A stretch of DNA of 64,000 bases, from the NCBI GenBank assembly GCA_027486725.1, contig JAIXOP010000013.1:1-64000 (forward strand), given 5' to 3'. The translations under genes were made by a program, and so were the position numbers. Each line of letters opens with the position of its first letter. Within the stretch, counting starts at the first letter, position 1. A model generated the notes under the pieces. It made no database searches. It saw only the letters and a program-made list of their open reading frames with translations, and was not told the origin of the DNA. The stretch is from Burkholderiales bacterium. GTDB taxonomy: Bacteria; Pseudomonadota; Gammaproteobacteria; Burkholderiales; Burkholderiaceae_A. This document shows positions 8,114 through 17,066 of the stretch, in pieces.

Positions 8114-8863
8114 ATGCCCACCACGCTGAACCTTGCCGCGTACAAGTTCCACCCCCTGGTGCAGCTGGCCGAGCTTCAGTCTCGGCTGATCGAGCGCGGG
8201 CAGGCCCTGGGGGTGCTGGGCACCATCCTGCTGGCCGACGAGGGCATCAACTGCTTTCTGGCCGGGACGCCCGAGGCCTGCCGGGCGATGCTGGCCGAGC
8301 TGCAGCGCATTCCCGGGCTGCACGACCTGCAGGCCAAAGAGAGCTGGTCCGACGATGTGCCCTTTCGGCGCTTCAAGGTGAAGATCAAGCGCGAAATCAT
8401 CCGCATGGACCACCCGACCATCCGCCCTGCCGAGGGCCGAGCCCCGGCCATCGACGCCGCCACCCTGCAGCGCTGGCTGGACCAAGGGCACGACGACGCG
8501 GGACGGCCCGTGCGCATGCTCGACACCCGCAACGACTACGAGCTGTCGGCCGGCCGCTTCCGCGGCGCCATCGACTGGAACATCCAGAAGTTCACCGAGT
8601 TTCCAAGCCGGGTGGCCGAGCGTGCGCAGACCGACCTCGCGGGGGCGGTGGTGGTGAGTTACTGCACCGGGGGGATTCGCTGCGAGAAGGCCGCCCTCTA
8701 CATGCAGGCCCTGGGCCATCCGGTCTACCAGCTCGAGGGCGGGATTCTGAAATACCTCGAGCTCACCGATGGACGCCACTGGGAGGGCGAGTGCTATGTG
8801 TTCGACGAGCGCCGCACCGTCGACGCCCAGCTTCAGCCGGGAAAGATTCCCGTCGACAAATAG
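8114..8863 (+). CDS. trhO: tRNA uridine(34) hydroxylase, rhodanese-like
   Basis: TrhO/YceA-type protein, which hydroxylates wobble uridine 34 of some tRNAs to 5-hydroxyuridine. It is 249 aa, shorter than E. coli TrhO (350) because the C-terminal cysteine region is missing, like several short homologues. The N-terminal UPF0176 domain includes the conserved GTILLADEGINCFLAGT (about 36-52). The rhodanese domain carries LDTRNDYEL (about 136-144) and the active loop SYCTGGIRCEKA (Cys 184, Cys 190). The start lies 4 bp after the panE-like stop. Its last 31 bp overlap the convergent 3' end of cysM. Confidence 0.88.
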   Translation: MPTTLNLAAYKFHPLVQLAELQSRLIERGQALGVLGTILLADEGINCFLAGTPEACRAMLAELQRIPGLHDLQAKESWSDDVPFRRFKVKIKREIIRMDHPTIRPAEGRAPAIDAATLQRWLDQGHDDAGRPVRMLDTRNDYELSAGRFRGAIDWNIQKFTEFPSRVAERAQTDLAGAVVVSYCTGGIRCEKAALYMQALGHPVYQLEGGILKYLELTDGRHWEGECYVFDERRTVDAQLQPGKIPVDK

Positions 8864-9741
8864 CGGTCTCCGCGGTCGCAAACAATGAACACAATCTGCG
8901 CGCCGTCCGGAGCGGTGCTGGCCACACGCCGAGCCACCGCGTAAGCACCTGCCGCTGAGGGGCCACAGAGCAGGCCCTCGACCGTGCCGAGCTGGCGGGC
9001 CATGTCTTCCGCATCGGCCTGACTCACCTCCTCGATTCGATCGATGATCGCCTTTTGCCGAATCTTGGGGACGTAGGCGGGCGACCACTTGCGAATGCCG
9101 GGGATGGACGATCCGTCGGTGGGCTGCGCGCCGATGATCTGAATCCTGGGGTTCTTCTCTTTGAGAAAGCGCGACACGCCGGTGATCGTTCCGGTGGTTC
9201 CCATGGCCGAGACGAAGTGGGTGACCTGGCCCGCCGAGTCGGCCCAGATCTCGGGGCCAGTGGCCTCGTAGTGGGCCATCCAGTTGTCGTCGTTGGCGAA
9301 CTGATCCAAGACCCGGCCCCGGCCCTCGGCCTGCATTGCGTCGGCGAGGTCGCGGGCGCCCTCCATGCCTTGGGCCTGGGTCACCAGCACCAGCTCCGCA
9401 CCATAGGCCTTCATCAGCTGCCGCCGCTCCACCGAGAGGTTGTCCGGCATGATCAGCACCATGCGGTAGCCCTTGATGGCGGCGGCCATGGCCAGGGCGA
9501 TGCCAGTATTCCCGCTCGTGGCCTCGATCAGGGTGTCGCCGGGACGGATCTCTCCACGCCGCTCGGCGCGGTCGATCATCGAGAACGCCGGACGGTCCTT
9601 CACCGATCCCGCGGGATTGTTGCCCTCGAGCTTTCCCCAGACCACCACGCCACGGTCGCGGTCGCGGGCGGGAAGCAGGCGTTGAAGAGCCACCATGGGC
9701 GTGGCGCCGATGGCAGCCGAGAGGTCGTGGGCAGTGGTCAT
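8833..9741 (-). CDS. cysM: Cysteine synthase B (O-acetylserine sulfhydrylase)
   Basis: PLP enzyme making cysteine from O-acetylserine and sulfide or thiosulfate. The ORF opens further upstream, but family similarity begins at ATG 9741 (MTTAHDLSAAIGATPMVALQ), giving 302 aa, typical for CysM. It contains the PLP-lysine motif NNPAGSVKDRPA (Lys 48), the substrate loop EATSGNTGIAL (about 73-83) and the phosphate-binding region GTTGTITG. The missing C-terminal beta-strand insert seen in CysK and the PRIQIIGAQP stretch favour CysM over CysK. It is the last gene of the minus-strand series, 16 bp after oxyR, and the 3' end overlaps trhO by 31 bp. Confidence 0.92.
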   Translation of the reverse strand: MTTAHDLSAAIGATPMVALQRLLPARDRDRGVVVWGKLEGNNPAGSVKDRPAFSMIDRAERRGEIRPGDTLIEATSGNTGIALAMAAAIKGYRMVLIMPDNLSVERRQLMKAYGAELVLVTQAQGMEGARDLADAMQAEGRGRVLDQFANDDNWMAHYEATGPEIWADSAGQVTHFVSAMGTTGTITGVSRFLKEKNPRIQIIGAQPTDGSSIPGIRKWSPAYVPKIRQKAIIDRIEEVSQADAEDMARQLGTVEGLLCGPSAAGAYAVARRVASTAPDGAQIVFIVCDRGDRYLSTGIFPG

Positions 9742-9757
9742 GGGATCTCTGGGATTT

Positions 9758-10678
9758 CTAGAGCGGTGTGCAGCCAGCAAGGTCGACGGAGAGCACCACC
9801 TCGCGCAGGCATTCGATGGCCGCCACGCGGCCAAAGCTCTTGCGCCAGGCCAGCACCACCCGACGCTCGGGGGCGGGCGCTTCAAAGGGAATGATGCGCA
9901 GGCCCTCGTTGGGTGCCGAGGTCTCGACGGCCATCTTGGGCAGCACCGTGATGCCCAGGCCCGAGGCCACCATATGGCGGATGGTCTCGAGCGAACTGCC
10001 CTCGAAGGTGCGCTGGATGCCCGCGGAGTTGACGTTGAACCGGGCGGCCTCGGGGCAGACCTCCAGCACGTGGTCTCGAAAACAGTGGCCGATGCCCAGC
10101 AGCAGCATGGTCTGAGATTTCAGGTCGACCGATGGCACGCTGGCGCGGCCTGCCCACTCATGATCGGGCGGCACCGCGACCAAAAAGGGCTCGTCATAGA
10201 GGGGCAAGATGTCCAGGCCTGTGGTGTCGAACGGCTCGGCCATCACCGCCACATCGACCTCGCCCGTGCGCAGCTGCTCGATGAGTTTGTTGGTGTAGTT
10301 CTCGGAAAGAATCAGGGGCATCGAGGGCTGGGTGGCGATCAGCCGATGCACGATGCGCGGCAGCAGGTATGGGCCGATGGTGTAGATGACGCCCACCTTC
10401 AATGGGCCCACCAGGGGATCGCGGCCCTCGGCAGCAATCGACTTCATGCGGGCGGCCTCGTCGAGCACGCGCTGGGCCTGCGCGACCAGGCGCTCACCCA
10501 CTGCGGTGAGGCTCACCTCCGTGCCGCCCCGCTCAAAGATCTGTGCGCCGAGCTCGCCCTCGAGCTTCTTGATGCTCACCGAGAGCGTCGGCTGACTCAC
10601 AAAGCAGGCCTCGGCCGCGCGGCCAAAATGCCGCTCGCGGGCCACGGCGACCACATAGCGAAGTTCGGTGAGGGTCAT
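9758..10678 (-). CDS. oxyR: Hydrogen-peroxide-sensing LysR regulator OxyR
   Basis: LysR-type transcription factor that activates peroxide defence genes on disulfide formation. It is 306 aa, with an N-terminal winged HTH (AEACFVSQPTLSVSIKKLE, about 22-40) and an effector domain. The redox cysteines fall at Cys199 (GIGHCFRDHVLE) and Cys208 (VCPE), the same numbers as in E. coli OxyR, which is strong support. It sits 9 bp downstream of recG, an arrangement known in several proteobacteria. Read-through from the ridA-recG genes is likely. No peroxide-scavenging target gene is adjacent except, more distantly, the glutathione peroxidase. Confidence 0.95.
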   Translation of the reverse strand: MTLTELRYVVAVARERHFGRAAEACFVSQPTLSVSIKKLEGELGAQIFERGGTEVSLTAVGERLVAQAQRVLDEAARMKSIAAEGRDPLVGPLKVGVIYTIGPYLLPRIVHRLIATQPSMPLILSENYTNKLIEQLRTGEVDVAVMAEPFDTTGLDILPLYDEPFLVAVPPDHEWAGRASVPSVDLKSQTMLLLGIGHCFRDHVLEVCPEAARFNVNSAGIQRTFEGSSLETIRHMVASGLGITVLPKMAVETSAPNEGLRIIPFEAPAPERRVVLAWRKSFGRVAAIECLREVVLSVDLAGCTPL

Positions 10679-10687
10679 GGACGGGTT

Positions 10688-12748
10688 CTATGCGCTGGTG
10701 AGAAGGTCTTCGGCACGCTGGGTCCAACGTGCCAGCAGGCACTGCACATCGGCCGCCCGGATGCCCAGGCGCTCCAGCGAGGCATCCGAAAGGATACCCC
10801 CATCCACCGAAGCCGCCTCGGCAATATTCCTGCCCCAGTCCACCGCCTGGGCCAGCAGATCGTGATCGCGCAGCAGATCGGCGAAGCGAAGCCCCGCCTC
10901 ACCGGACTGGCGCAGCCCCAGGATTTCACCCGGCCCACGGATCTCGAGGTCCTTCTGCGCCAACACAAAGCCGTCGTCGCTCTCATAGAGGGCACGCAGC
11001 CGCTCGCGCGCTGTCGCACTCAGCGGCTCATCGTAGACCAGCACGCACTGACTCTCTGCCGTTCCCCGGCCCACGCGGCCGCGCAGCTGATGGAGCTGTG
11101 CCAGGCCAAAGCGCTCCGCATGGTCCACGATCATGAGGCTGGCCTGGGGCACATCCACGCCCACCTCGATCACTGTGGTGGCGAGCAGCACCCGGGCGCG
11201 GCCCGCGGCGAAGTCCTCCATCGCCTGGGCCTTGGCCTCGGCCGAGAGTCGGCCGTGAATGACTGCGAGCTGCTCGCCCAAGGCGGGCCGCAGCCAGGCC
11301 TCGGTCTCCTCCAAGGCCCGGACCTCGCGCTCGGCATCGGGCTGCTCCTCGATGAGGGGGCAGACCCAATAGGCGCGGCCATCGCCATGATCGAGAAAGT
11401 GGCGCAGCCGCTCCAAGAGCTCGGGGCGGCGGCTCGAGGACATCAGCCGGGTGCGAATGGGGGTGCGCCCCGGGGGGCGCTCGTCGATGGAGGAGACATC
11501 GAGGTCTGCCAGAAAGGTCATGGCGAGGGTCCGCGGAATGGGGGTGGCCGACATGCCCAGAAGATGCGGCACACGCCCACGCTCTTCCTCGCGCAGCGCA
11601 ATGCGCTGGGTCACGCCGAAACGGTGCTGCTCATCGACCAGGGCCAGCCCCAGGCGGTGAAATTTCACTTCCGGCTGAATGAGGGCATGGGTGCCGACCA
11701 CCGCCTGCAGGGATCCGTCGGCGAGTGCTTCCAGCAGAGGCTGTCGAGCCTTGCCCGTCAGTCGGCCGGTCAACAACGCGATGTTCACCCCCAGCGGAGC
11801 AAGCCAGGCAGAGAGTCGGTCGGCCAGCTGCCGGGCGAGAATTTCGGTCGGGGCCATCACGGCAGCCTGGGTGCCAGAGCCCAAGGCCTGGGCCACCGCC
11901 AGGGCAGCGATGACGGTTTTGCCGCTGCCCACATCGCCCTGGATGAGGCGGTGTGCAGGGCGGGCGGCCATGAGGTCTTGCCGAACCTCAGCCCACACCC
12001 GCTGCTGCGCCGGGGTGAGGTCAAAGGGCAGGCCTGCCATCAACCGATCGGCCAGCTCGGGCTGCACCAGGGGATGGGCCCGCCGCTGATCCCGCCGCTG
12101 GCGCGCGAGCCGAAGCGCAATCTGCTGGGCAATCAGTTCGTCGAGCCGCAGGCGTGCCCAGGCGGGCTGAAGGTCTGCACCCCGGGGCGGCTGATGCAGC
12201 AGACGCAGGGCCTGCGGCAGGCTGGGCAGCCCACCCAGGGCACTGGAGGGCAGCCACTCGCCCGGCAATGCGGTGTCGAGTGCATGGGCGACCCGCCGCC
12301 GGATCAGGCTCTGGGCCACCCCTTGCTTGGTGGGATAGACGGGCAGCAGGGGCTTGTCCTCGAGGGCCTCGGCCTGCACCCAGCCCAGACGAATCTTTGG
12401 ATGGACAAACTGCACGCCACCGGGTCCGCGCCGGGCTTCTCCCAAGGCGCGAAACTCTGCACCCACCGGCAGGGTCTTGCGCTGCGCTTCACTGAAGTAA
12501 AAGAAACGGATCTGGGCCATGTGCTGGCCCTCGGGGTCCTCGGCCTCCAGCCGCCACATCCGGCGAGGCCGAAACACCACCTCGCTGCGCAGAACCCGCA
12601 GCGGCACCTGCACGGTCTGTCCATCGACCACCTCACCCAGGGCGTGCAGGGTCGACTCGTCCTCATAGCGCAGGGGCAGGTGCAGCAGAACCTCGTGCGG
12701 GTGCCGAAGGCCCAGGGCCTCCAGGCCGGTGCCTGCCGCTGGCGCCAC
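10688..12748 (-). CDS. recG: ATP-dependent DNA helicase RecG
   Basis: Double-stranded DNA translocase that remodels stalled replication forks and Holliday junctions. It is 686 aa (family about 690). The order is an N-terminal wedge domain starting with GLRHPHEVLLHLPLRYED (about 13-30), then the helicase core with Walker A IQGDVGSGKTVIAALA (about 269-284), a DEQH box, MSATPIPRTLAMT (motif III) and the C-terminal QLRGRVGRG. The start is GTG at 12748, whose G is the last base of the ridA TAG stop (TAGTG), so translation is probably coupled to ridA. Confidence 0.96.
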   Translation of the reverse strand: MAPAAGTGLEALGLRHPHEVLLHLPLRYEDESTLHALGEVVDGQTVQVPLRVLRSEVVFRPRRMWRLEAEDPEGQHMAQIRFFYFSEAQRKTLPVGAEFRALGEARRGPGGVQFVHPKIRLGWVQAEALEDKPLLPVYPTKQGVAQSLIRRRVAHALDTALPGEWLPSSALGGLPSLPQALRLLHQPPRGADLQPAWARLRLDELIAQQIALRLARQRRDQRRAHPLVQPELADRLMAGLPFDLTPAQQRVWAEVRQDLMAARPAHRLIQGDVGSGKTVIAALAVAQALGSGTQAAVMAPTEILARQLADRLSAWLAPLGVNIALLTGRLTGKARQPLLEALADGSLQAVVGTHALIQPEVKFHRLGLALVDEQHRFGVTQRIALREEERGRVPHLLGMSATPIPRTLAMTFLADLDVSSIDERPPGRTPIRTRLMSSSRRPELLERLRHFLDHGDGRAYWVCPLIEEQPDAEREVRALEETEAWLRPALGEQLAVIHGRLSAEAKAQAMEDFAAGRARVLLATTVIEVGVDVPQASLMIVDHAERFGLAQLHQLRGRVGRGTAESQCVLVYDEPLSATARERLRALYESDDGFVLAQKDLEIRGPGEILGLRQSGEAGLRFADLLRDHDLLAQAVDWGRNIAEAASVDGGILSDASLERLGIRAADVQCLLARWTQRAEDLLTSA

Positions 12749-13143
12749 TAAATCACCATCACGGCCTCGGCCTCGAAGGCAGCACCTCGGGGCAGGCTGG
12801 CCACGCCCACCGCCGCACGGGCTGGGTACGGCTCGGTGAAGAGCTCGGCCATGACCTCGTTGACCTTGGCGAAGTGGGCCAGGTCGGTGAGAAAGAGATT
12901 GAGTTTGACGATGTGGTTGAGGCTTCCCCCCGCGGCCTCCGCCACGGCCTTCAGGTTGGCGAAGGCCTGGCGGATCTGCAGCTCCACCCCGGCGGGGGTG
13001 TTGTCGCCCACCATGGTCATGGTGGCGGGGTCCAGAGGAATCTGGCCCGAGAGCCAGACGGTGTTGCCCACGGCGACGGCCTGCGAATAACTGCCGATGG
13101 CCGCGGGTGCGTGGGGGGTGTGGATGATGCTGCGTTGGGTCAT
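12748..13143 (-). CDS. ridA: RidA family enamine/imine deaminase
   Basis: RidA/YjgF/UK114 family trimeric enzyme that hydrolyses reactive enamines released by PLP enzymes. Using ATG 13143 ([20 protein letters not shown]) it is 131 aa, the family's usual size. The conserved [26 protein letters not shown]-like and C-terminal [15 protein letters not shown] are present. An arginine in [10 protein letters not shown] corresponds to the substrate-binding Arg105. It starts 4 bp after the SDR stop and ends overlapping the recG start by one base. RidA genes are often carried in catabolic operons, which fits the upstream oxidoreductases. Confidence 0.9.
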   Translation of the reverse strand: MTQRSIIHTPHAPAAIGSYSQAVAVGNTVWLSGQIPLDPATMTMVGDNTPAGVELQIRQAFANLKAVAEAAGGSLNHIVKLNLFLTDLAHFAKVNEVMAELFTEPYPARAAVGVASLPRGAAFEAEAVMVI

Positions 13144-13147
13144 GGAA

Positions 13148-13846
13148 TCACCAGGGAATGGATGTGTTGGTATGGTCTCGGAATTGTGCCCGTCCTGTGG
13201 GCTCTGCCGCATCGAGGACCGCCAGGAGTCGGCGCGCACTCTCCTCGGGCGTGAGGGTCTCATGGCCGGCCGAGAATGCGGCCGACAACCGGGTGGCCAC
13301 CGTGCCGGGCTGCAGGGCCATCAACACCGCCTGCGGTCGAGTTCGTGCCATCTCAATGGCCGCACTCTGAAGCAGCTGGTTGCCTGCGGCCTTGGATGCG
13401 CGATAGCCATACCAGCCACCGCTGTGGTTGTCTTCGATGGAGCCCACCCGCGCCGACAGGACGCCCACGAGGCTGCGCTGGTTTCGGGGCAGCAGTGGCA
13501 GGAAGTGCTTCAAGACCAGGGCACGGCCGATGGCATTGACTTGGAAGCTGCGCGCCAAGGCCGTGGGGTCGAGGGCGTCGAGCCGCTTCTCGGGGCCGCG
13601 CCCATCGATCGTGAGCGCACCCGTGGCGTCGAGCAACAGATCCAGGCCCGGGGCGCTGCCCAGCCAGTCTTTGGCCTGGGCGGCACAGGCCACGATGCTG
13701 GCCTCGTCTTCGAGTTGAAGCTGGGGGCGTGCAAACCCAAGGACTCGGCCACTGGACTGTTGCTCAAGCTCGCGCACCAGGGCGGCACCAATGCCCCCGG
13801 TGGCGCCGAGAACCACAGCATGGAAATTAGGCGGCAAGCTCCTCAC
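13148..13846 (-). CDS. Short-chain dehydrogenase/reductase (SDR)
   Basis: A 232-aa SDR with a complete active site: cofactor loop GATGGIG (14-20), a catalytic Ser in SARVGS (about 131-136) and YxxxK as Y148-RAS-K152. The C-terminal part [10 protein letters not shown] is the usual PGxxxT motif. It resembles the short CsgA/cell-signalling type SDRs; the substrate is unknown. The predicted start is GTG 13846, inside the last codons of the GMC gene (20-bp overlap). No better start is seen before the GATGGIG motif, so the exact N-terminus is uncertain. It lies between the GMC oxidoreductase and ridA in the same series. Confidence 0.8.
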   Translation of the reverse strand: MRSLPPNFHAVVLGATGGIGAALVRELEQQSSGRVLGFARPQLQLEDEASIVACAAQAKDWLGSAPGLDLLLDATGALTIDGRGPEKRLDALDPTALARSFQVNAIGRALVLKHFLPLLPRNQRSLVGVLSARVGSIEDNHSGGWYGYRASKAAGNQLLQSAAIEMARTRPQAVLMALQPGTVATRLSAAFSAGHETLTPEESARRLLAVLDAAEPTGRAQFRDHTNTSIPW

Positions 13847-15494
13847 GATGGCCGCATTCTGCCTTGGCCTTCATGATCTGGGCTGCACGCTCACCGATCA
13901 CCACGCAGATGGCATTGGTATTGCCCGTGGAGATGGTGGGCATGATCGACGCATCGACCACCCTCAGGCCCTCGAGCCCATGGACCCGGAGCGACGCGTC
14001 GACCACCGCCATGGGGTCCGAGGCCGGACCCATCTTGCAGGTGCCCACCGGGTGGTACTCGGTGTCGGAGTTGTCGCGAATGAAGGACTCCAATGAGGCA
14101 TCCGAGGACGGATCCAAGGGATAGAGCAGCCGATCCCTGTAGGCATCGAAGGGGGCCGACTCCATGATCTCGTAGCCCTTGCGCAGCGCTGTCTTGAGTC
14201 TTGCCATGTCGGCCGGCTTGTCGAGATATCGGAAGTCGATCTCGGGATCGGCCTTGGGATCGATGCTCGCCAGCCGAACGGTGCCCCGACTCTCCGGATG
14301 CATGAGGGTCACGTGCAGGGTGTAGCCATGACCCCAATGGGGCTTGCGCAAGTGATCGTCGACCATGCCGATGCACATGGCCAGCTGAATGTTGGGGTGC
14401 TCGTTCCGGCCCTCGGTGTGAAAGAAGGCCTGACTCTCCGACACATTGCTCGTCACGCGGCCCTTTCGCGAGAAGAACCAGCGGATGACATCCACGCCGT
14501 TGTCCCAGAATCCCCGAAGAGAGAAGCCCACCGCCGCGTCCTTGCGGTCGGAGTAATAGATCAACACCGTGGAGAGGTGGTCTTGCAGGTTCTCGCCCAC
14601 ACCGGGGAGCTCGTGGACCATGGGAATGCCGTGGCGATCCAACTCGGCCTTGGGGCCCACGCCCGAGCGCAGCAATACGGCCGGCGATCCAAAGGCGCCG
14701 GCGCAGAGCACCACCTCCCGGCGCGCCCGCACGATGCGGCGCATGCCCGCCTGCTCAAACTCGACGCCCACCGCGCGCTTTCCCTCAAACAGAACCCGAT
14801 GCACGAGGCAGCCGGTCTCGATGCGCAGATTGGGGCGGTGCAGATTGGGTTCGAGGTAGGCGCGAGAAGCGCTGAAGCGTTCGCCATGGAGCGTGGTGGT
14901 CTGGCTGCTGCCCACGCCGAACTGCTGTGCCCCGTTGTAGTCGGGGTTGCGGGGGATGCCTTGGAGTGCGCAGGCCTCGTGGAAGGCCTCGTTCATGGAA
15001 CTGGGGCTTGGGAGGTAGCTCACCTGCAGGGGGCCATGGACCCCGCGCAGATTGGTCTCACCCACACAGTGGTTGGTCTCGCTGGCCTTGAACAGGGGCG
15101 CGAGGGACTTCCAGCCCCAGCCCGGGTTGCCCATGGCCTCCCAGCGATCGTAGTCGGCAGGGTTGCCGCGCGTGTAGACCATGGCGTTGACCGCGGAGCT
15201 GCCACCCAATCCTTTGCCGCGCGGCTGGTATCCGCGCCGTCCCCGGAATCCGAGCTGGGGAACGGTCTCGTAGGCCCAGTTGCGCAGCTTGAAGACGCTG
15301 GCCAGGGCAATGCTGAGCAGCGGAATGTGGGTGAGCTTGTCGGCATTCTTGCCACCGGCCTCGAGCACCATCACCTGACAGGAGGAATCCTCCGACAGAC
15401 GGGCTGCCAACGCCGAGCCAGAGGATCCACCACCGACGATGAGGACGTCGACGGTGGTGGCCGAGGCCACCGCAGAGAGTTTCGCCTGGGTCAT
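13827..15494 (-). CDS. GMC-family FAD-dependent alcohol dehydrogenase/choline dehydrogenase-like
   Basis: Flavoprotein of the glucose-methanol-choline family, about 555 aa. It has the FAD-binding motif VLIVGGGSSGSALAARLSED near the N-terminus, GMC signature 1 in GKGLGGSSAVNAMVYTRGN, and the C-terminal catalytic HPVGTCKMG with PTISTGNTNA. The ORF track starts at a TTG (15506), but the ATG at 15494 overlaps the upstream ALDH stop as ATGA, so I prefer it. Family members oxidise primary or aromatic alcohols (AlkJ, BetA, PEG or vanillyl-type). Together with the aldehyde dehydrogenase just upstream, a two-step alcohol to aldehyde to acid oxidation is likely. The substrate cannot be read. Confidence 0.88.
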   Translation of the reverse strand: MTQAKLSAVASATTVDVLIVGGGSSGSALAARLSEDSSCQVMVLEAGGKNADKLTHIPLLSIALASVFKLRNWAYETVPQLGFRGRRGYQPRGKGLGGSSAVNAMVYTRGNPADYDRWEAMGNPGWGWKSLAPLFKASETNHCVGETNLRGVHGPLQVSYLPSPSSMNEAFHEACALQGIPRNPDYNGAQQFGVGSSQTTTLHGERFSASRAYLEPNLHRPNLRIETGCLVHRVLFEGKRAVGVEFEQAGMRRIVRARREVVLCAGAFGSPAVLLRSGVGPKAELDRHGIPMVHELPGVGENLQDHLSTVLIYYSDRKDAAVGFSLRGFWDNGVDVIRWFFSRKGRVTSNVSESQAFFHTEGRNEHPNIQLAMCIGMVDDHLRKPHWGHGYTLHVTLMHPESRGTVRLASIDPKADPEIDFRYLDKPADMARLKTALRKGYEIMESAPFDAYRDRLLYPLDPSSDASLESFIRDNSDTEYHPVGTCKMGPASDPMAVVDASLRVHGLEGLRVVDASIMPTISTGNTNAICVVIGERAAQIMKAKAECGHREELAA

Positions 15495-16921
15495 TTGGTC
15501 AGCCAATCGAGGTATTTGGTTGCGAAGGTTTTGTAGGGGGGGTACATCAGGCTCGCAGCGCTGAAGCGGGCCTGGTGGAAGATTGGCCGCAGCTTGGAGA
15601 AGGTGATGAAGCCCTCGCGGCCATGGTAGTGGCCCATGCCGGACTCACCGACCCCACCGAAGGGCATGTCGTGTTGGGCGACATGGAAGAGCGCATCGTT
15701 CACGCTCACCCCACCCGACATCACGTGATCGATCAGCATGCGGGTGGTGCGCTGGTCGTAGCTGAAGGGGTAGAAGGCCAGCGGACGGTCGCCGGCATTG
15801 ATCTCATCGACCACGGCCGTGAGGCTGTCGTAGGGGATGAGCGGCAGCACGGGACCAAAGATTTCCCGGCAGCGCAGCTCGGTGCTGGGCGGTGCATTGA
15901 GCACGATGTGGGGGGCAATCTTGCGGGTGGCGGCATCCCAGCGCGGCCCATCGAGCAGCGGCACGAGGGTTGCGCCCTTGGCCTCGGCGGCCTCCATGGC
16001 CTGGGTGATGCGGGCAAAGGACTTGTCGTCGATGATGCTGGTGAGGTCGGGGCTTGCCAGGCTGCCGAAGCGCGCCTTGACCACGCGCCGTGCCTCATCG
16101 ACAAATGCCTGGACCTTGGCCCGCGGCACATAGGTGTAGTCCACGGTGGTGCAGATCTGGCCACCATTGAAGCACTTCACAAACATGATGCGCTCGACAG
16201 CCTTGGCGAGCGGGAAGTCGTCGCAGACCACGGCCGGCGATTTGCCGCCGAGTTCCAGGGTCACGGGCACCAGGTTGGCAGCGGCCGAGGCCATCACCGC
16301 GCGGCCAGTCTGGCCCGATCCGGTGAATAGCAGGTGGTCGAACTTGAGCTGCGAGAAGGCAACCCCCACGCCACCCGTCTCCTCGAAGAAGACGAGCTTC
16401 TCGGGTGGGAAGTATTGGCCGATGCGCGACTGAATGAGGCGGGTGAGGTGGCGGGAGTTCTCGCTCATCTTCACCATGGCGCGGTTGCCCGCAGCAAAGA
16501 CGCTCACCAGGGCGCCAAAGCTCAGATTGATCGGGAAGTTCCACGGAACAATCGCGCCGACCACGCCCAGGGGCTGAGGAACCACGGTGTTGGAGGCGCC
16601 CAGAAAATTCATGGGATCCACATGCCGCTGCTGCGGCCGCATCCAACGGCGCACCTTGGATTTTGCGTCCTTGGCCATATCGATGACGGAGAAGATTTCC
16701 GCAAAGAGCGTCTCGTGCTTCGACCGATGGCCGTAGTCCTGGGAGATGGCCGCAGCGATGTCGTCGCGGTTGTCCTTCAGGAAACGGATGATCTGCTCCA
16801 GGTCCTTCTTGCGTTGGGCAGCGCTGGGCACGGGATCGGCGTGGTAGGCCCGGCGCTGAAGTTCTAGGGCCTGAACAAGGCTCTCGGGAATGGTGACGGC
16901 GGCGGGAGGCGAAGCAAGCAT
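15491..16921 (-). CDS. Aldehyde dehydrogenase, coniferyl-aldehyde-dehydrogenase-like
   Basis: NAD(P)-dependent aldehyde dehydrogenase, 476 aa from ATG 16921, which has GGAG seven bases upstream; the longer ORF start at 16981 lacks this. It contains VGAIVPWNFPINL, the cofactor motif FTGSGQTGR, the catalytic glutamate in LELGGKSP (about 220) and the nucleophile cysteine in NGGQICTTVDY (about 256). The short length and motif wording resemble coniferyl aldehyde dehydrogenases (CalB type), which oxidise aromatic or medium-chain aldehydes. It is the first gene of the series and is divergent from the AraC regulator. Its stop overlaps the GMC start (ATGA). Confidence 0.88.
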   Translation of the reverse strand: MLASPPAAVTIPESLVQALELQRRAYHADPVPSAAQRKKDLEQIIRFLKDNRDDIAAAISQDYGHRSKHETLFAEIFSVIDMAKDAKSKVRRWMRPQQRHVDPMNFLGASNTVVPQPLGVVGAIVPWNFPINLSFGALVSVFAAGNRAMVKMSENSRHLTRLIQSRIGQYFPPEKLVFFEETGGVGVAFSQLKFDHLLFTGSGQTGRAVMASAAANLVPVTLELGGKSPAVVCDDFPLAKAVERIMFVKCFNGGQICTTVDYTYVPRAKVQAFVDEARRVVKARFGSLASPDLTSIIDDKSFARITQAMEAAEAKGATLVPLLDGPRWDAATRKIAPHIVLNAPPSTELRCREIFGPVLPLIPYDSLTAVVDEINAGDRPLAFYPFSYDQRTTRMLIDHVMSGGVSVNDALFHVAQHDMPFGGVGESGMGHYHGREGFITFSKLRPIFHQARFSAASLMYPPYKTFATKYLDWLTK

Positions 16922-17014
16922 GGACAACTCCAAGGGGAAAAAGGATTTCAAACGGAAGTTTGAGCGCTGGATTCGGGACAAGCCATAGGTGGAAGTGGCA
17001 GGTTTTCGTCTTAA

Positions 17015-17040
17015 AGTGACATTTTTGGCGATCCATCACT
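17015..17040. promoter_or_regulatory. Candidate operator in the divergent ALDH/AraC promoter region
   Basis: The 145-bp gap between ALDH (minus) and the AraC gene (plus) holds the inverted repeat AGTGA-N16-TCACT, with arms one and a half to two helical turns apart. Half-sites at this spacing fit a dimeric regulator such as the adjacent AraC protein. The repeat falls inside the upstream extension of the AraC ORF, arguing for the later start at 17067. No clear -35/-10 pair was recognised. Confidence 0.35.
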
Positions 17041-17066
17041 CAGACAAGCTGCCCACACCCCGCCCC

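Noticed and set aside
9695-12751. 1018-aa plus-strand ORF
   Set aside because: It is antisense across cysM, oxyR and recG, which have clear motifs; a composition-driven shadow.
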